Below are positions 13,654-21,817 of a stretch of DNA of 23,983 nt, piece after piece. The stretch is taken from NCBI GenBank assembly GCA_049972045.1, contig JBMFKS010000047.1:1-23983 (forward strand), in the 5' to 3' direction. The first letter of the stretch is position 1. The number at the start of each line of letters is the position of its first letter. The notes below the pieces were generated by a model, which was not told the DNA's origin, searched no databases, and saw nothing but the letters and a program-made list of their open reading frames with translations. Made by a program: the position numbers and the translations under genes. The DNA comes from SpSt-77 sp049972045. Its GTDB lineage: Bacteria; Chloroflexota; Anaerolineae; B4-G1; DUEL01.

Positions 13654-14973
13654 GTGAGAAACATCGCGGTGATCGGCGTCGGATATGTCGGACTGGTCAC
13701 CGGGGCCTGCTTTGCAGACCTGGGCAACCGGGTGACCTGTATGGACATCAACGAGGAGAAAATTGAGAAACTGAAGCAAGGCACGATGCCCTTCTATGAG
13801 CCGGGCCTGGAGGAACTGGTGGAGCGGAACGTCCGCGCCGGGCGGCTCTTCTTCACCACCTCCTATGCCGAGGCCATCCGGGATGCGGAGTTTGTCTTCA
13901 TCGCGGTGGGGACACCCGAAGGGGTGGACGGCGAGGCTGACCTGCGGTACGTGCGCGCGGCCGCCGAGGCCATCGCGGACGTGATGGATCATCCCCTGAT
14001 CATCGTCAACAAGTCCACTGTGCCCGTGGGCACCGGGGACTGGGTGGCCGATATTATCCGGGCCCGTCGGGGTGATTCGGTGAAATTCTCCGTCGTCTCC
14101 TGCCCCGAATTCCTGCGGGAGGGCTCCGCCATCAATGACTTTATGAACCCGGCCCGGGTCGTCCTGGGCTCTCTGGACCGGGATGCGGCGGAGAAGGTGG
14201 CCCAACTCCACCTGCCGCTGCGCGCGCCCATCGTCATCACCGACCTGCGCACGGCGGAGATGATCAAGTACGCCTCTAACGCCTTCCTGGCAACCCGCAT
14301 TTCCTTCATCAACGAAATCGCCGCCATCTGCGAGGCCGTCGGCGCGGATGTCAAAGAGGTTGCCAACGGTATGGGCTACGACCCCCGCATCGGGCGGATG
14401 TTCCTGGACGCCGGGGTGGGGTACGGCGGGTCCTGTTTCCCCAAAGATGTCAAGGCTCTGGCCCACATGGCCCTCAGTAACGGCTATCAGCCCCAGATGC
14501 TCCAGGCAGTGATGAGCATTAATGCCTACCAGCGCCGTTTGGTGGTGAAGAAACTGCGGGACGCGCTGGGGTCGCTGGATGGCGCCGTGGTGGGGTTGCT
14601 GGGCCTGGCCTTCAAACCCAATACCGACGATATGCGGGATGCTCCCTCCATAGACATTGCCCGTTACATTATCGCCGAGGGCGGGCAGGTGCGGGCCTAC
14701 GACCCGGTCGCGATGGAAGTCGCCCGCCGCATTCTCCCCGAAGTGGAGATGGCCCCTGACCCCTACTCCCTGGCTGATGGGTGTGATGCCATCGTGGTCG
14801 TTACTGACTGGAACGAGTTTAAGAACCTGGACCTGGAGCGGATTCGGGACCGGATGCGCCGTCCGGTCCTGGTGGACGGGCGGAATATCTACGACCCCGC
14901 CTTCGTCCGCTCCTTGGGATTCATCTATCGCGGCATCGGTCGAGGCTTCAACGGCGAAGGGGTCCAGAAATAG
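13654..14973 (+). CDS. ugd: UDP-glucose 6-dehydrogenase
   Basis: This 439-residue cytoplasmic enzyme oxidises UDP-glucose to UDP-glucuronate with two NAD+, supplying precursors for cell-surface polysaccharides. The N-terminal Rossmann motif is VIGVGYVGLVTGACFADLG. Next come the conserved VAVGTPEGVDGEADL-like loop, STVPVGTG, PEFLREGSAI, the Lys-containing EMIKYASNAFLATRISFINE, and the catalytic Cys261 in GYGGSCFPKD. The C-terminal domain has GLAFKPNTDDMRDAPS. The length is typical. GTG 13654 follows GGAGGA with nine bases between. It has its own promoter and ends in a large hairpin, so it is probably monocistronic. The nearby glycosyltransferase could use related sugars, but that link is only positional. 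Confidence 0.95.
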   Translation: MRNIAVIGVGYVGLVTGACFADLGNRVTCMDINEEKIEKLKQGTMPFYEPGLEELVERNVRAGRLFFTTSYAEAIRDAEFVFIAVGTPEGVDGEADLRYVRAAAEAIADVMDHPLIIVNKSTVPVGTGDWVADIIRARRGDSVKFSVVSCPEFLREGSAINDFMNPARVVLGSLDRDAAEKVAQLHLPLRAPIVITDLRTAEMIKYASNAFLATRISFINEIAAICEAVGADVKEVANGMGYDPRIGRMFLDAGVGYGGSCFPKDVKALAHMALSNGYQPQMLQAVMSINAYQRRLVVKKLRDALGSLDGAVVGLLGLAFKPNTDDMRDAPSIDIARYIIAEGGQVRAYDPVAMEVARRILPEVEMAPDPYSLADGCDAIVVVTDWNEFKNLDLERIRDRMRRPVLVDGRNIYDPAFVRSLGFIYRGIGRGFNGEGVQK

Positions 14974-15010
14974 GGGTCTTGCGGCGGCTCTTGGCCGCCG
15001 CAAAACCCCT
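14972..15010. terminator. Large hairpin after ugd
   Basis: Sixteen pairs with one mismatch (AGGGGT.TTGCGGCGGC against GCCGCCGCAA.ACCCCT) and a TCTTG loop start at the ugd stop codon. There is no T-run after it, so it may act with Rho, as a 3'-end stabiliser, or as another dispersed palindrome. Confidence 0.7.
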
Positions 15011-15044
15011 CCATCCCCCAACCAGACCGAATTGCAGGAGAGAT

Positions 15045-16823
15045 ATGCTCCCTCTGGATGAACTCCTCCGCGTCCCCTATGTGGACGAACTCTTTGACCT
15101 CTCGCCCGATGGAGCGGAGGTCGCTTTTTCCTGGAACCGCACCGGGCGATGGGAGGTCTATCTGGCCCCGACGGGTGGGGATCGCCTCCCCCGCCAGGTT
15201 ACGGAAGGGCCGGGGGCCAAACACGCCCCCCGCTGGTCCCCCGACGGCCGCCGCCTGGCCTATGCCCTGGACCTGGACGGCAGCGAGCAGTACGACCTCT
15301 GGCTCTACGAGCAGGAGACGGGCCGCCACACCAACCTGACCCCTGAAACGCCGGACCGGATCGCTCCTTCCTTCGCCTGGTCACCCGACGGGCGATCCAT
15401 CGCCTTCATCTCCAACCGCTCCGGCCGGATGGACACGTACATTCTGCCGATGGAGGGCGGGCCGGTCCGGCCCGCCCTGAGCCTCCCCTATTCCGACCTG
15501 GACGTGGTCTGGTCGCCGGACGGGCAGTATCTGGCGGTGGTCTGCCTGACGCGCGGGCAAGATACGGGCATTTTCGTCGTTCCAGCGGAGGGTGGGGAGC
15601 CCCGGCCTGTCGCCGGGCCCGAGGGACCCCTCTGCGCCAAACATCCGGCCTGGTCCCCGGATGGTTCCCGTCTGGCCTGCGCGGCGGAGCGGGAGGAGTG
15701 CTTCCAGATCGCCCTATGGGACCGAGCGTCCGGCGAGGTCTCCTGGCTGACCGACGGCTATGGCGACCGGGACCACCCGGCCTGGTCCGGGGACGGTCGG
15801 CGCCTGGCCTGGGTGCGCGGCCAGGGGCCGGTCAATGGGCTGGAAGTCGCCGACCTGGCCGCCGGTACGGTGGAGTCCTATCGGGTGGAGCCGGGCGTCC
15901 ATGCCCTCCCCCGTTTCACCCCTGACGGCCATTGCCTCCTCTTTGTCTTTGACAACCCCCGCCGCCCGCCCGACCTCTGGCAGTTGGACCTGACCGACGG
16001 GAGCCTCCGCCAGTTGACTCATTCGCTGCCGCCTGACCTGCAGGATGCCCCTTTCGTGATGCCGGAGGAAGTTCGCTACCCCAGTATGGATGGGCGGGAG
16101 GTGCCCGCGCTCCTCTACCGCCCGCGCGCTGCCCGGGGGCCCTCCCCGGCGGTCGTCTACATCCACGGCGGCCCGACCTGGCTGGCCCAGGTGACGTGGG
16201 ACCCCCTGGTCCAGCACATGGTCAGCCGGGGGTGGGTGGTGCTGGCCCCCAACTACCGGGGCTCCACCGGCTACGGGCGGGAATGGCAACTGGCCAACCG
16301 CTTTGACCTGGGCGGCGGCGACACCCGCGACGTCGTGGCGGGCGCCGACTATCTGGTCCGGGAGGGGCTGGCGGATCCGGCGCGCGTCGCCGTCACCGGC
16401 ACCAGTTACGGCGGCTACCTGACGATGACCGCGCTCACCGGCTACCCCGACCGCTGGGCGGCGGGCTCGGCCGTGGTCCCGTTCCTGAACTGGTTCACCG
16501 AGTACGCCAGCGAGCGAGAGGACCTCCAGCAGTGGGATCGGGAGAACTTCGGCGACCCGGAGAAGGACCGGGACCGCTACTACGAGCGCTCTCCGTTCTT
16601 CTTCCTGGACCGCATCCGGGCGCCCGTCCAACTGATCTGCGGGGCCAACGACCCCCGTTGCCCGGCGCAGGAGTCCATTCAGGCGCGGGACGCGCTGCAA
16701 GCGCTGGGGAAGGAATGCGATTTCATCCTCTATCCGGACGAGGGGCACGGTTTCTTGAAGACGGAGAACGTGGTGGACGCCAAACGGCGCCGGGTGGAGT
16801 TCCTGGCCCGCTTTCTGGAGTAA
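15045..16823 (+). CDS. S9-family peptidase (acylaminoacyl/prolyl-oligopeptidase type)
   Basis: This 592-residue serine peptidase has an N-terminal beta-propeller (about 15-340) with repeated WSPDGRRLAY-like blades (for example WSPDGRSIAFIS, WSPDGQYLAVV, WSPDGSRLACA, WSGDGRRLAWV). The C-terminal alpha/beta-hydrolase domain has an HGGPTWLAQ oxyanion region, Ser454 in GTSYGGY, Asp536 in GANDPRCP and His568 in DEGHGF, a complete triad. No signal peptide is seen, so it is probably cytoplasmic and cleaves short or N-acylated peptides. ATG 15045 follows GCAGGAG; an in-frame ATG at 14979 lies within the upstream hairpin and is less likely. It converges on the glycosyltransferase with only three bases between the stop codons and no terminator. 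Confidence 0.92.
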   Translation: MLPLDELLRVPYVDELFDLSPDGAEVAFSWNRTGRWEVYLAPTGGDRLPRQVTEGPGAKHAPRWSPDGRRLAYALDLDGSEQYDLWLYEQETGRHTNLTPETPDRIAPSFAWSPDGRSIAFISNRSGRMDTYILPMEGGPVRPALSLPYSDLDVVWSPDGQYLAVVCLTRGQDTGIFVVPAEGGEPRPVAGPEGPLCAKHPAWSPDGSRLACAAEREECFQIALWDRASGEVSWLTDGYGDRDHPAWSGDGRRLAWVRGQGPVNGLEVADLAAGTVESYRVEPGVHALPRFTPDGHCLLFVFDNPRRPPDLWQLDLTDGSLRQLTHSLPPDLQDAPFVMPEEVRYPSMDGREVPALLYRPRAARGPSPAVVYIHGGPTWLAQVTWDPLVQHMVSRGWVVLAPNYRGSTGYGREWQLANRFDLGGGDTRDVVAGADYLVREGLADPARVAVTGTSYGGYLTMTALTGYPDRWAAGSAVVPFLNWFTEYASEREDLQQWDRENFGDPEKDRDRYYERSPFFFLDRIRAPVQLICGANDPRCPAQESIQARDALQALGKECDFILYPDEGHGFLKTENVVDAKRRRVEFLARFLE

Positions 16824-16826
16824 CGG

Positions 16827-18392
16827 TTACCGCTGATATTCGTACACGTCCACCCGGGCCAAGTGCGCCTCATCGGCCCGGATGAATGTTCTCTCCAGCC
16901 ATCCTTGCACCAGATTCCGCTTGTCCCACATCTCCACCTCTGAGGCGATCAGCCAGACCCGCGTCCGCTCCCCGACGATCAGCGCCATCCACCGACCGGC
17001 GGCCTCTTCCGAAAGCCGGTATTCCCCGCCATCGGTGCGGTGGTTGGTATAGAGGCCGTCGGCCCAGAGATAATCCGTTGGGCCGAAGTAGTAGTCAAAG
17101 GTATAGCGGATGTGGGGAATCTGGAAGATCAGCAGGTCGCCGGGCCGGTAGCGGGCTTCCACGTACGCGGCGGCGGAGCGGACGTCCGATTTGATGGGGA
17201 CGGTCGCCTGCGCGTGCAAGTTCAGGGCGAAGATGCCCAGAACGACCAGGGCCAGGAGAGATTGACCACAAAGACGCAAAGACACCAAGTTCCGTGTCTT
17301 AGGGGTTAGAACTTGCCGACCAGCGCCGACCAGCAGGTAAAAGGCCGGCGCGCACCAGATGAGGTACCGGTCGGTGAAGAGCGGCTGGCGCAGGGAGATG
17401 AGCCAGATGACCAGGAGGGGGACCGTCAGCCAGAGGACCAGGGAGAGCACGGTCCGCTGCCTGGCGGGGCGGGAAAGACCTCCTGCCAGTCCCAGCGCGG
17501 CCGTCCCCCCGCAGGCCAGCGCGCCCCACGGCCAGCCCCGGCTCAGGATGCCCGTGCTCCAGCCGTTGAGCAGAATCAGCGCCATCTCCCCCAGCGGGTG
17601 GTACGGGAACCCCGTCTCCCGCCGAACCAGGGCGGCCGGGGCCTGCCAGAGGGCCAGGGGCAGGTAGGGGAGGGTCAGCAGAGCCATCCCCGCCAGCGCG
17701 CCCCGCCCGTGGGGCCGCCAGCGGGGCCATTCCACCAGCAGCCACAGGATTTGCAACGGGATCAGCAGCGCGCCCCAGATGTGGATGTAGAGGAGCAGGG
17801 TAGTGGAGATGACCTGGACAGCCCACCAGGCTCCCCCCTCGTCCATTCCCCGCCGCAGGCTGTAGAGGGCCAGGAGGACCAGGGCCGGCATCAGCGTGTA
17901 CATCTTGACTTCCTGGCCGTACCAGACCATGTAGGGAGAGAGGGCCATCAGCGCGGCGGCGACCGTGGCGGCGGTCCGCCCCAGCAGACGGGTGCCCAGC
18001 GCGGCGGTGAGCGGCACGCAGAGGACGCCGAAGAGGAGGGAGAAAAACCGCATGGCGTATTCGGTGTGCCCCGCCAGCGTGACCCATCCCCGGAGGAGGA
18101 AGTAGTAGAGAGGGCCGTTCTGGCGGATCATCGCCCCCAGCAACCCGACCATCCGCTCCCGCAGTGTCCCTGCCGTCCAGTCGGTGGGCAGCGGAGGCGG
18201 GGGACAGGCACAGGGGGTCTGCAGACCCCCTGCCCGCTCCGGCGCCAGCGCTTCCCTCAGCAGATGGGGGAACTCGTACGCGTAGCAGAGGGCATCCACC
18301 TCATCCCGCCAGAGGGACTGGGCGGTGAGCGACCCGGCGCGCAGTCCGAAGGCCAGAAGAGTCAGAGCGATGAGAATCCAGAAATGGCGCAT
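16827..18392 (-). CDS. Polytopic membrane glycosyltransferase (GT39/ArnT-like)
   Basis: This 521-residue integral membrane protein has about ten to twelve hydrophobic helices and a soluble C-terminal domain of about 120 residues. The N-terminal SLWRDEVDALCYA (Asp30, Glu31) matches the catalytic acidic motif of lipid-linked-sugar-dependent GT39/GT83 enzymes. NGPLYYFLLRGWVTLAGHTE and MRFFSLLFGVL are also typical of the family. It probably transfers a sugar from a polyprenyl-phosphate donor outside the membrane; donor and acceptor are unknown. Two segments look inserted. One is a Gly/Pro/Cys-rich loop (AGGLQTPCACPPPP) encoded by a perfect palindrome; the other (VLTPKTRNLVSLRLCGQ) is encoded by repeat copy C and lies between two helices near residues 365-382. 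Both keep the frame open. Confidence 0.85.
   Translation of the reverse strand: MRHFWILIALTLLAFGLRAGSLTAQSLWRDEVDALCYAYEFPHLLREALAPERAGGLQTPCACPPPPLPTDWTAGTLRERMVGLLGAMIRQNGPLYYFLLRGWVTLAGHTEYAMRFFSLLFGVLCVPLTAALGTRLLGRTAATVAAALMALSPYMVWYGQEVKMYTLMPALVLLALYSLRRGMDEGGAWWAVQVISTTLLLYIHIWGALLIPLQILWLLVEWPRWRPHGRGALAGMALLTLPYLPLALWQAPAALVRRETGFPYHPLGEMALILLNGWSTGILSRGWPWGALACGGTAALGLAGGLSRPARQRTVLSLVLWLTVPLLVIWLISLRQPLFTDRYLIWCAPAFYLLVGAGRQVLTPKTRNLVSLRLCGQSLLALVVLGIFALNLHAQATVPIKSDVRSAAAYVEARYRPGDLLIFQIPHIRYTFDYYFGPTDYLWADGLYTNHRTDGGEYRLSEEAAGRWMALIVGERTRVWLIASEVEMWDKRNLVQGWLERTFIRADEAHLARVDVYEYQR
17264..17305. repeat. CAAAG-type palindromic element, copy C, inside the glycosyltransferase gene
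   Basis: GACCACAAAGACGCAAAGAC on the plus strand has the same periodic design as copies A and B. AAGACAC (17279-17285) pairs with GTGTCTT (17294-17300). It is read in frame by the minus-strand gene, adding about 15 residues between membrane helices. Confidence 0.75.
18211..18232. repeat. Perfect 22-bp palindrome inside the glycosyltransferase gene
   Basis: CAGGGGGTCTG is followed directly by its exact reverse complement. It encodes part of the AGGLQTPCACPPPP loop in the extracytoplasmic region after the first helix, a segment unlike the surrounding protein. Confidence 0.8.
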
Positions 18393-18571
18393 GGCGAATG
18401 ACCATGACCCAATTTACCATAAAACGGCCTTGGCGCAAGGGTGGATCTCCCCCATCGTTTTTGTGGCGTGGCCCTTCGGCCCGAGCCCTCGGCCCGAGGG
18501 GGCTGCTCGCGCCGAGGCCTTGGACCGAGGGCGTTGAACCTGGCGGTTGACTTTGTGGGAGAACAGCGGCC
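18393..18571. other. Divergent intergenic region with palindromes
   Basis: This gap between the divergent glycosyltransferase and greA genes holds no gene. It contains TCGGCCCGAG twice and the near-palindrome CCCTCGGCCCGAGGG around 18485-18502. A weak minus-strand promoter pair (TTGCGC, 16 bases, TAAATT) at 18438-18411 could serve the glycosyltransferase. Confidence 0.4.
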
Positions 18572-18599
18572 TTGCCAAAATCGGGTTTTGCGGTAGGAT
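18572..18599 (+). promoter_or_regulatory. Likely promoter of greA
   Basis: TTGCCA (18572-18577), a 16-base spacer and TAGGAT (18594-18599) lie 30 bases before the greA ATG. The -35 is good and the -10 is moderate. Confidence 0.5.
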
Positions 18600-18629
18600 T
18601 AAACCACCCCGAAGGAACAGGAGAGGAGT

Positions 18630-19097
18630 ATGCAGCAGCCTGTGTTTCTGACGGCGGAAGGGATAGAAGAACTGCGTCGGGAACTGGAATATCTGGTCAA
18701 CGTCCGGCGTCCCGAACTGGCCCGCATCCTGCGCCGGGCCATCCAGCAGGGCGATCTCTCTGAGAACGCCGACTACATCGCGGCCAAAGAGGAGCAGGCG
18801 TTCCTGGAGGGGCGCATCCAGCAGATTGAGGCGATGCTGCGCCACGCCGTGCTCATTGAGAACAACGGCCCCGCCGGTGTCGTGGACCTGGGCAGTCGGG
18901 TCATCGTCCTGGAGGAAGGCCGGGAGACGCCGGAGGTCTTTCGGATTGTCGGCCCGGCGGAGGCCGACCCGCTGAACGGGAAAGTCTCGCACCAGTCCCC
19001 CCTGGGGCAGGCCCTGCTGGGCCGTCGGGCCGGGGATGTGGTGACGGTGGACGCCCCGGCGGGCCCCATTACCTTCCGGGTACTGGAGGTCTCTTGA
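18630..19097 (+). CDS. greA: Transcription elongation factor GreA
   Basis: This 155-residue factor binds the RNA polymerase secondary channel and stimulates cleavage of backtracked RNA. The N-terminal coiled coil (about 10-75) carries the acidic tip GDLSENADYIAAKEEQAFLE with Asp42 and Glu45, matching the canonical GreA tip that delivers the catalytic magnesium. The C-terminal FKBP-like domain includes VVDLGSRVIVLEE, PLNGKVSHQSPLGQALLG and GDVVTVDAP. The length is typical. GGAGAGGAG precedes ATG 18630. The stop TGA overlaps the TTG start of the aminotransferase, so the two are cotranscribed. Confidence 0.95.
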   Translation: MQQPVFLTAEGIEELRRELEYLVNVRRPELARILRRAIQQGDLSENADYIAAKEEQAFLEGRIQQIEAMLRHAVLIENNGPAGVVDLGSRVIVLEEGRETPEVFRIVGPAEADPLNGKVSHQSPLGQALLGRRAGDVVTVDAPAGPITFRVLEVS

Positions 19098-20440
19098 CCG
19101 CGACGGCCTATTCCCCCCACGTCTTCCGCCGCCGGATGTCGTTCCCCCATCCCCAGGCGGTGCGCAGCCAGGGCATCTACATCTGGGATGCCGACGGCCG
19201 CCGGTACATAGACGCGTCCGGCGGACCGGTGGCGGTCAACATCGGCCATGGGGTGGCGGAGGTGGCCCGAGCGGTCGCCGACCAGACTGCCGCCATCGCC
19301 TATGTCCACGGCACCCTCTTCACCACTCCGGTCCTGGAAGCCTACAGTGACGCCCTGAGCCGACGGGTCCCCCTGGACGATCCCCGCTTCTACTACCTGA
19401 CCAGCGGCTCGGAGGCGGTGGAGGGCGCGATCAAGTTCGCCCGTCAGGTGCAGGTGGCGCGGGGCGAACCGGCCCGGGACGTGGTGATCGCCCGCTGGGG
19501 CTCCTACCACGGCCTGAGTCTGGGCGCGCTGGCTGTCACCGGCAAGCCGTCCATGCGCAACCTCTATGCTCCCCTGATGCGGGATCAGCCCCATATCCCG
19601 CCCCCCTACTGCTACCGGTGCCCCTTCGGCGCCACCTATCCGGCCTGCGACCTGGCCTGCGCGCGAGCGCTGGAGACAGAAATCCGTCGCCAGGGGCCGG
19701 GGCGGGTGGCGGCTTTCATCGCCGAACCGGTGAGTGGCGCCACCCTGGGCGCCGTCGTCCCGCCGGAGGGGTACTGGCCGCTCATTCGGGACATCTGCGA
19801 CCGCTACAATGTCCTGCTCATTGCCGACGAAGTGATGACCGGATTTGGCCGCACCGGGCGCTGGTTCGGCATAGAACACTTCGGCGTCCGCCCGGACGGG
19901 ATGACGATGGGGAAGGGGGCCACCGGCGGGTACTTCCCCTTCTCCGTCCTGGCCGTCCGGGGGGCGGACGTAGAGAGGATTCGCCGGGCCCACGGCGACT
20001 TCAACCACGGCGGTACTTTCTCTCACCATGCTGTCGGCGCGGCGGCCGCGCTGGCGACGCTCCGCTACCTGGAGGAGCACGACCTGGTGACGGCGGCGGC
20101 GGTCCGGGGGGAGTATCTGGGCCGGAGATTGCGGGAGGCGCTGGCGGACCTGCCCTGCGTGGGGGACGTGCGCGGGATGGGGATGATGTGGGGGGTGGAG
20201 TTCGTCGCCGACCGGCAGACGAAGGCGCCGTTCCCGCCGGAGGCGGCGTTCGCCCGCCGCGTGGGCGACCGGGCCTTTGAGCACGGGCTTATCATCTACC
20301 CGGGTAGCGGCGGCATAGACGGCATTCTGGGCGACCACCTCATGGTCGCTCCACCCTTCATGATCACCGAAGCGGAAATAGACGAGGTGGTGGCCCTGCT
20401 GCGCCAGGCCGTCCTGGAGGTCTGGGAGGGCTTGACGTAG
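19094..20440 (+). CDS. Class III pyridoxal-phosphate aminotransferase with a cysteine cluster
   Basis: This enzyme of 448 residues belongs to the omega-amino-acid/glutamate-semialdehyde type family. It has the N-terminal GIYIWDADGRRYIDASGGP, the PLP phosphate region LTSGSEAVEGAIKFAR, WGSYHGLSLGALAVTG, the cofactor Asp in LLIADEVMTGFGRTG, and the Schiff-base lysine, predicted Lys274, in MGKGATGG. A CX2C-X8-CX3C set (Cys173, 176, 185, 189) lies in PYCYRCPFGATYPACDLACA and may bind a metal. The start is TTG 19094, overlapping the greA stop, with GGAGGT three bases upstream; ATG 19136 is the alternative. Substrate cannot be assigned: amino-acid, polyamine or omega-amino donors are all possible. 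DegV follows 44 bases later. Confidence 0.9.
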   Translation: MTATAYSPHVFRRRMSFPHPQAVRSQGIYIWDADGRRYIDASGGPVAVNIGHGVAEVARAVADQTAAIAYVHGTLFTTPVLEAYSDALSRRVPLDDPRFYYLTSGSEAVEGAIKFARQVQVARGEPARDVVIARWGSYHGLSLGALAVTGKPSMRNLYAPLMRDQPHIPPPYCYRCPFGATYPACDLACARALETEIRRQGPGRVAAFIAEPVSGATLGAVVPPEGYWPLIRDICDRYNVLLIADEVMTGFGRTGRWFGIEHFGVRPDGMTMGKGATGGYFPFSVLAVRGADVERIRRAHGDFNHGGTFSHHAVGAAAALATLRYLEEHDLVTAAAVRGEYLGRRLREALADLPCVGDVRGMGMMWGVEFVADRQTKAPFPPEAAFARRVGDRAFEHGLIIYPGSGGIDGILGDHLMVAPPFMITEAEIDEVVALLRQAVLEVWEGLT

Positions 20441-20484
20441 GACAACGGCTTGCGGTTGTTCCGCTCTCTCAGGAGAGGAGAAAG

Positions 20485-21330
20485 ATGAAAGAAGTGGTTG
20501 TCGCGACCGACTCCGGGGCCAATCTGCCCCGGCCGCTGGTCCAGCAGTGGGGGATAGAGGTGATCCCCCTCTGGATTCGGATGAACGACCATTCCTACCG
20601 GGACGGTGTGGACATCCAGCCGCTGGAGTTCTTCCAGCGGCTGAAGGAGCAGGTGCGGCGGCTCCAGACCTCTCAGCCGTCGCTGGGGGAGTTTCTGGAA
20701 TTCTACCGGCGGCTTCAGGAGAAAGCCCGCTCCATTGTCTCTATCCACGTTACCAGCCGCTACAGCGGCGTCTTCCAGGCGGCGCGGGCGGCGGCGGCCG
20801 AACTGGCGCCGTACCCCATAGAGGTCGTGGATTCTGGAACCATCGCGATGGCCCAGGGGTTTGTCGTTCTGGCGGCGGCCCGCGCGGCGGCCGCCGGGGC
20901 GTCGCTGGCGGAGGTGGTGGAGCGGGCCCGGGCGGCCATCCCCAGGGTGGACCTCATCGCCGCTCTGGAAACCCTGGAGTACGCCGTTCGGGGTGGACGG
21001 CTGGCCTGGGCGGCCCGTATGGTGGGCAACCTGCTTCCAGTCAAGCCCCTGGTGCGCGTCGCGAATAACGATGTGGGCCTTTTCGGACAGGCGCGCAGTC
21101 GGGCAAAGGCCATCCGCCAACTGCTGGACACCCTGGCCCAGCGGGTGGGGGATGCCTCTCTCCACATCGCTATTCTGCACACCGGCGCTGTGGAGGAGGC
21201 GCAGCGGCTGAAGGAGGAAATCCTGGCCCGTTTCCGCTGCCTGGAGGTCTACATTGAACCGGTCACGCCGGTCCTGGGCGTGCACGCCGGTCCGGGCGCG
21301 CTGGGCCTGGCCTACTACATAGAGCCGTGA
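20485..21330 (+). CDS. DegV/FakB-family fatty-acid-binding protein
   Basis: This 281-residue protein matches DegV proteins, which bind a fatty acid and, as FakB, present it to the FakA kinase. Family features: VVVATDSGANLPRPLVQQ at the start, TSQPSLGEFLEFY, SIHVTSRYSGVFQAARAA, VVDSGTIAMAQGFVVL, the conserved LEYAVRGGRLAW segment, LLPVKPLV, and GVHAGPGALGLAYY at the end. AGGAGAGGAG precedes the ATG. It follows the aminotransferase in the greA operon direction. No FakA kinase gene is in the window, so the role in lipid uptake is inferred from the family. Confidence 0.93.
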   Translation: MKEVVVATDSGANLPRPLVQQWGIEVIPLWIRMNDHSYRDGVDIQPLEFFQRLKEQVRRLQTSQPSLGEFLEFYRRLQEKARSIVSIHVTSRYSGVFQAARAAAAELAPYPIEVVDSGTIAMAQGFVVLAAARAAAAGASLAEVVERARAAIPRVDLIAALETLEYAVRGGRLAWAARMVGNLLPVKPLVRVANNDVGLFGQARSRAKAIRQLLDTLAQRVGDASLHIAILHTGAVEEAQRLKEEILARFRCLEVYIEPVTPVLGVHAGPGALGLAYYIEP

Positions 21331-21338
21331 CGCGGGCT

Positions 21339-21752
21339 TCATCCCGCCGCCATCCGGCCGCTCAGCCGGAACGCCAATGCCATTGCCACCAGCCCGGCGC
21401 CGTCAAACAGAATAAACCGCAGGCCGGTGGCCCAGAGTGCCGGATGTCCAGGCGGGAGGGCGACCCACATCGCCGTCTCCCCCACCACGCCTATGGCCTG
21501 CTGGGCCAGAATGACGGCGAAGAGGGTTCGCTGGCGGTCCGGTCGGACCAGGACGGGTGGGTAGGTGGCGTTCCACATCAGGAAGAGGATGCCCATCCCC
21601 CGGACCAGCATCTCCCCGGGCACGCCGCTCACCTCAAAGGCGGGCGCGTACTCCCCGGGCTGGGCGATGAACGCCAGCGCGCACGTCACGTTGAAGAAAA
21701 AGACTGTGCCGACAACCAGTCGGACGATCCAGGAGATATAGGAGCGGTTCAT
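21339..21752 (-). CDS. Small four-helix membrane protein of unknown function
   Basis: The minus-strand frame gives a 137-residue protein starting MNRSYISWIVRLVVGTVFFF. It has four predicted membrane helices (about 5-30, 50-70, 75-100, 110-130) and short loops, including FNVTCALAF, FLMWNATYPPVLVRPDRQRT and ATGLRFILFDGAGLVAMALA. The layout resembles small DoxX-like or DUF membrane proteins, but I cannot assign a family. ATG 21779 would add nine residues. A long minus-strand open frame reaching to 22937 exists, but the part beyond about 21780 is the shadow of plus-strand genes. It ends eight bases after the convergent degV stop. Confidence 0.7.
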   Translation of the reverse strand: MNRSYISWIVRLVVGTVFFFNVTCALAFIAQPGEYAPAFEVSGVPGEMLVRGMGILFLMWNATYPPVLVRPDRQRTLFAVILAQQAIGVVGETAMWVALPPGHPALWATGLRFILFDGAGLVAMALAFRLSGRMAAG

Positions 21753-21817
21753 CGCAAGCCCCGCGAGGTGATTGTACATCGGAAGGCGTGAAAAGCCAAA
21801 GGTGAGAGCGTGAGGGT

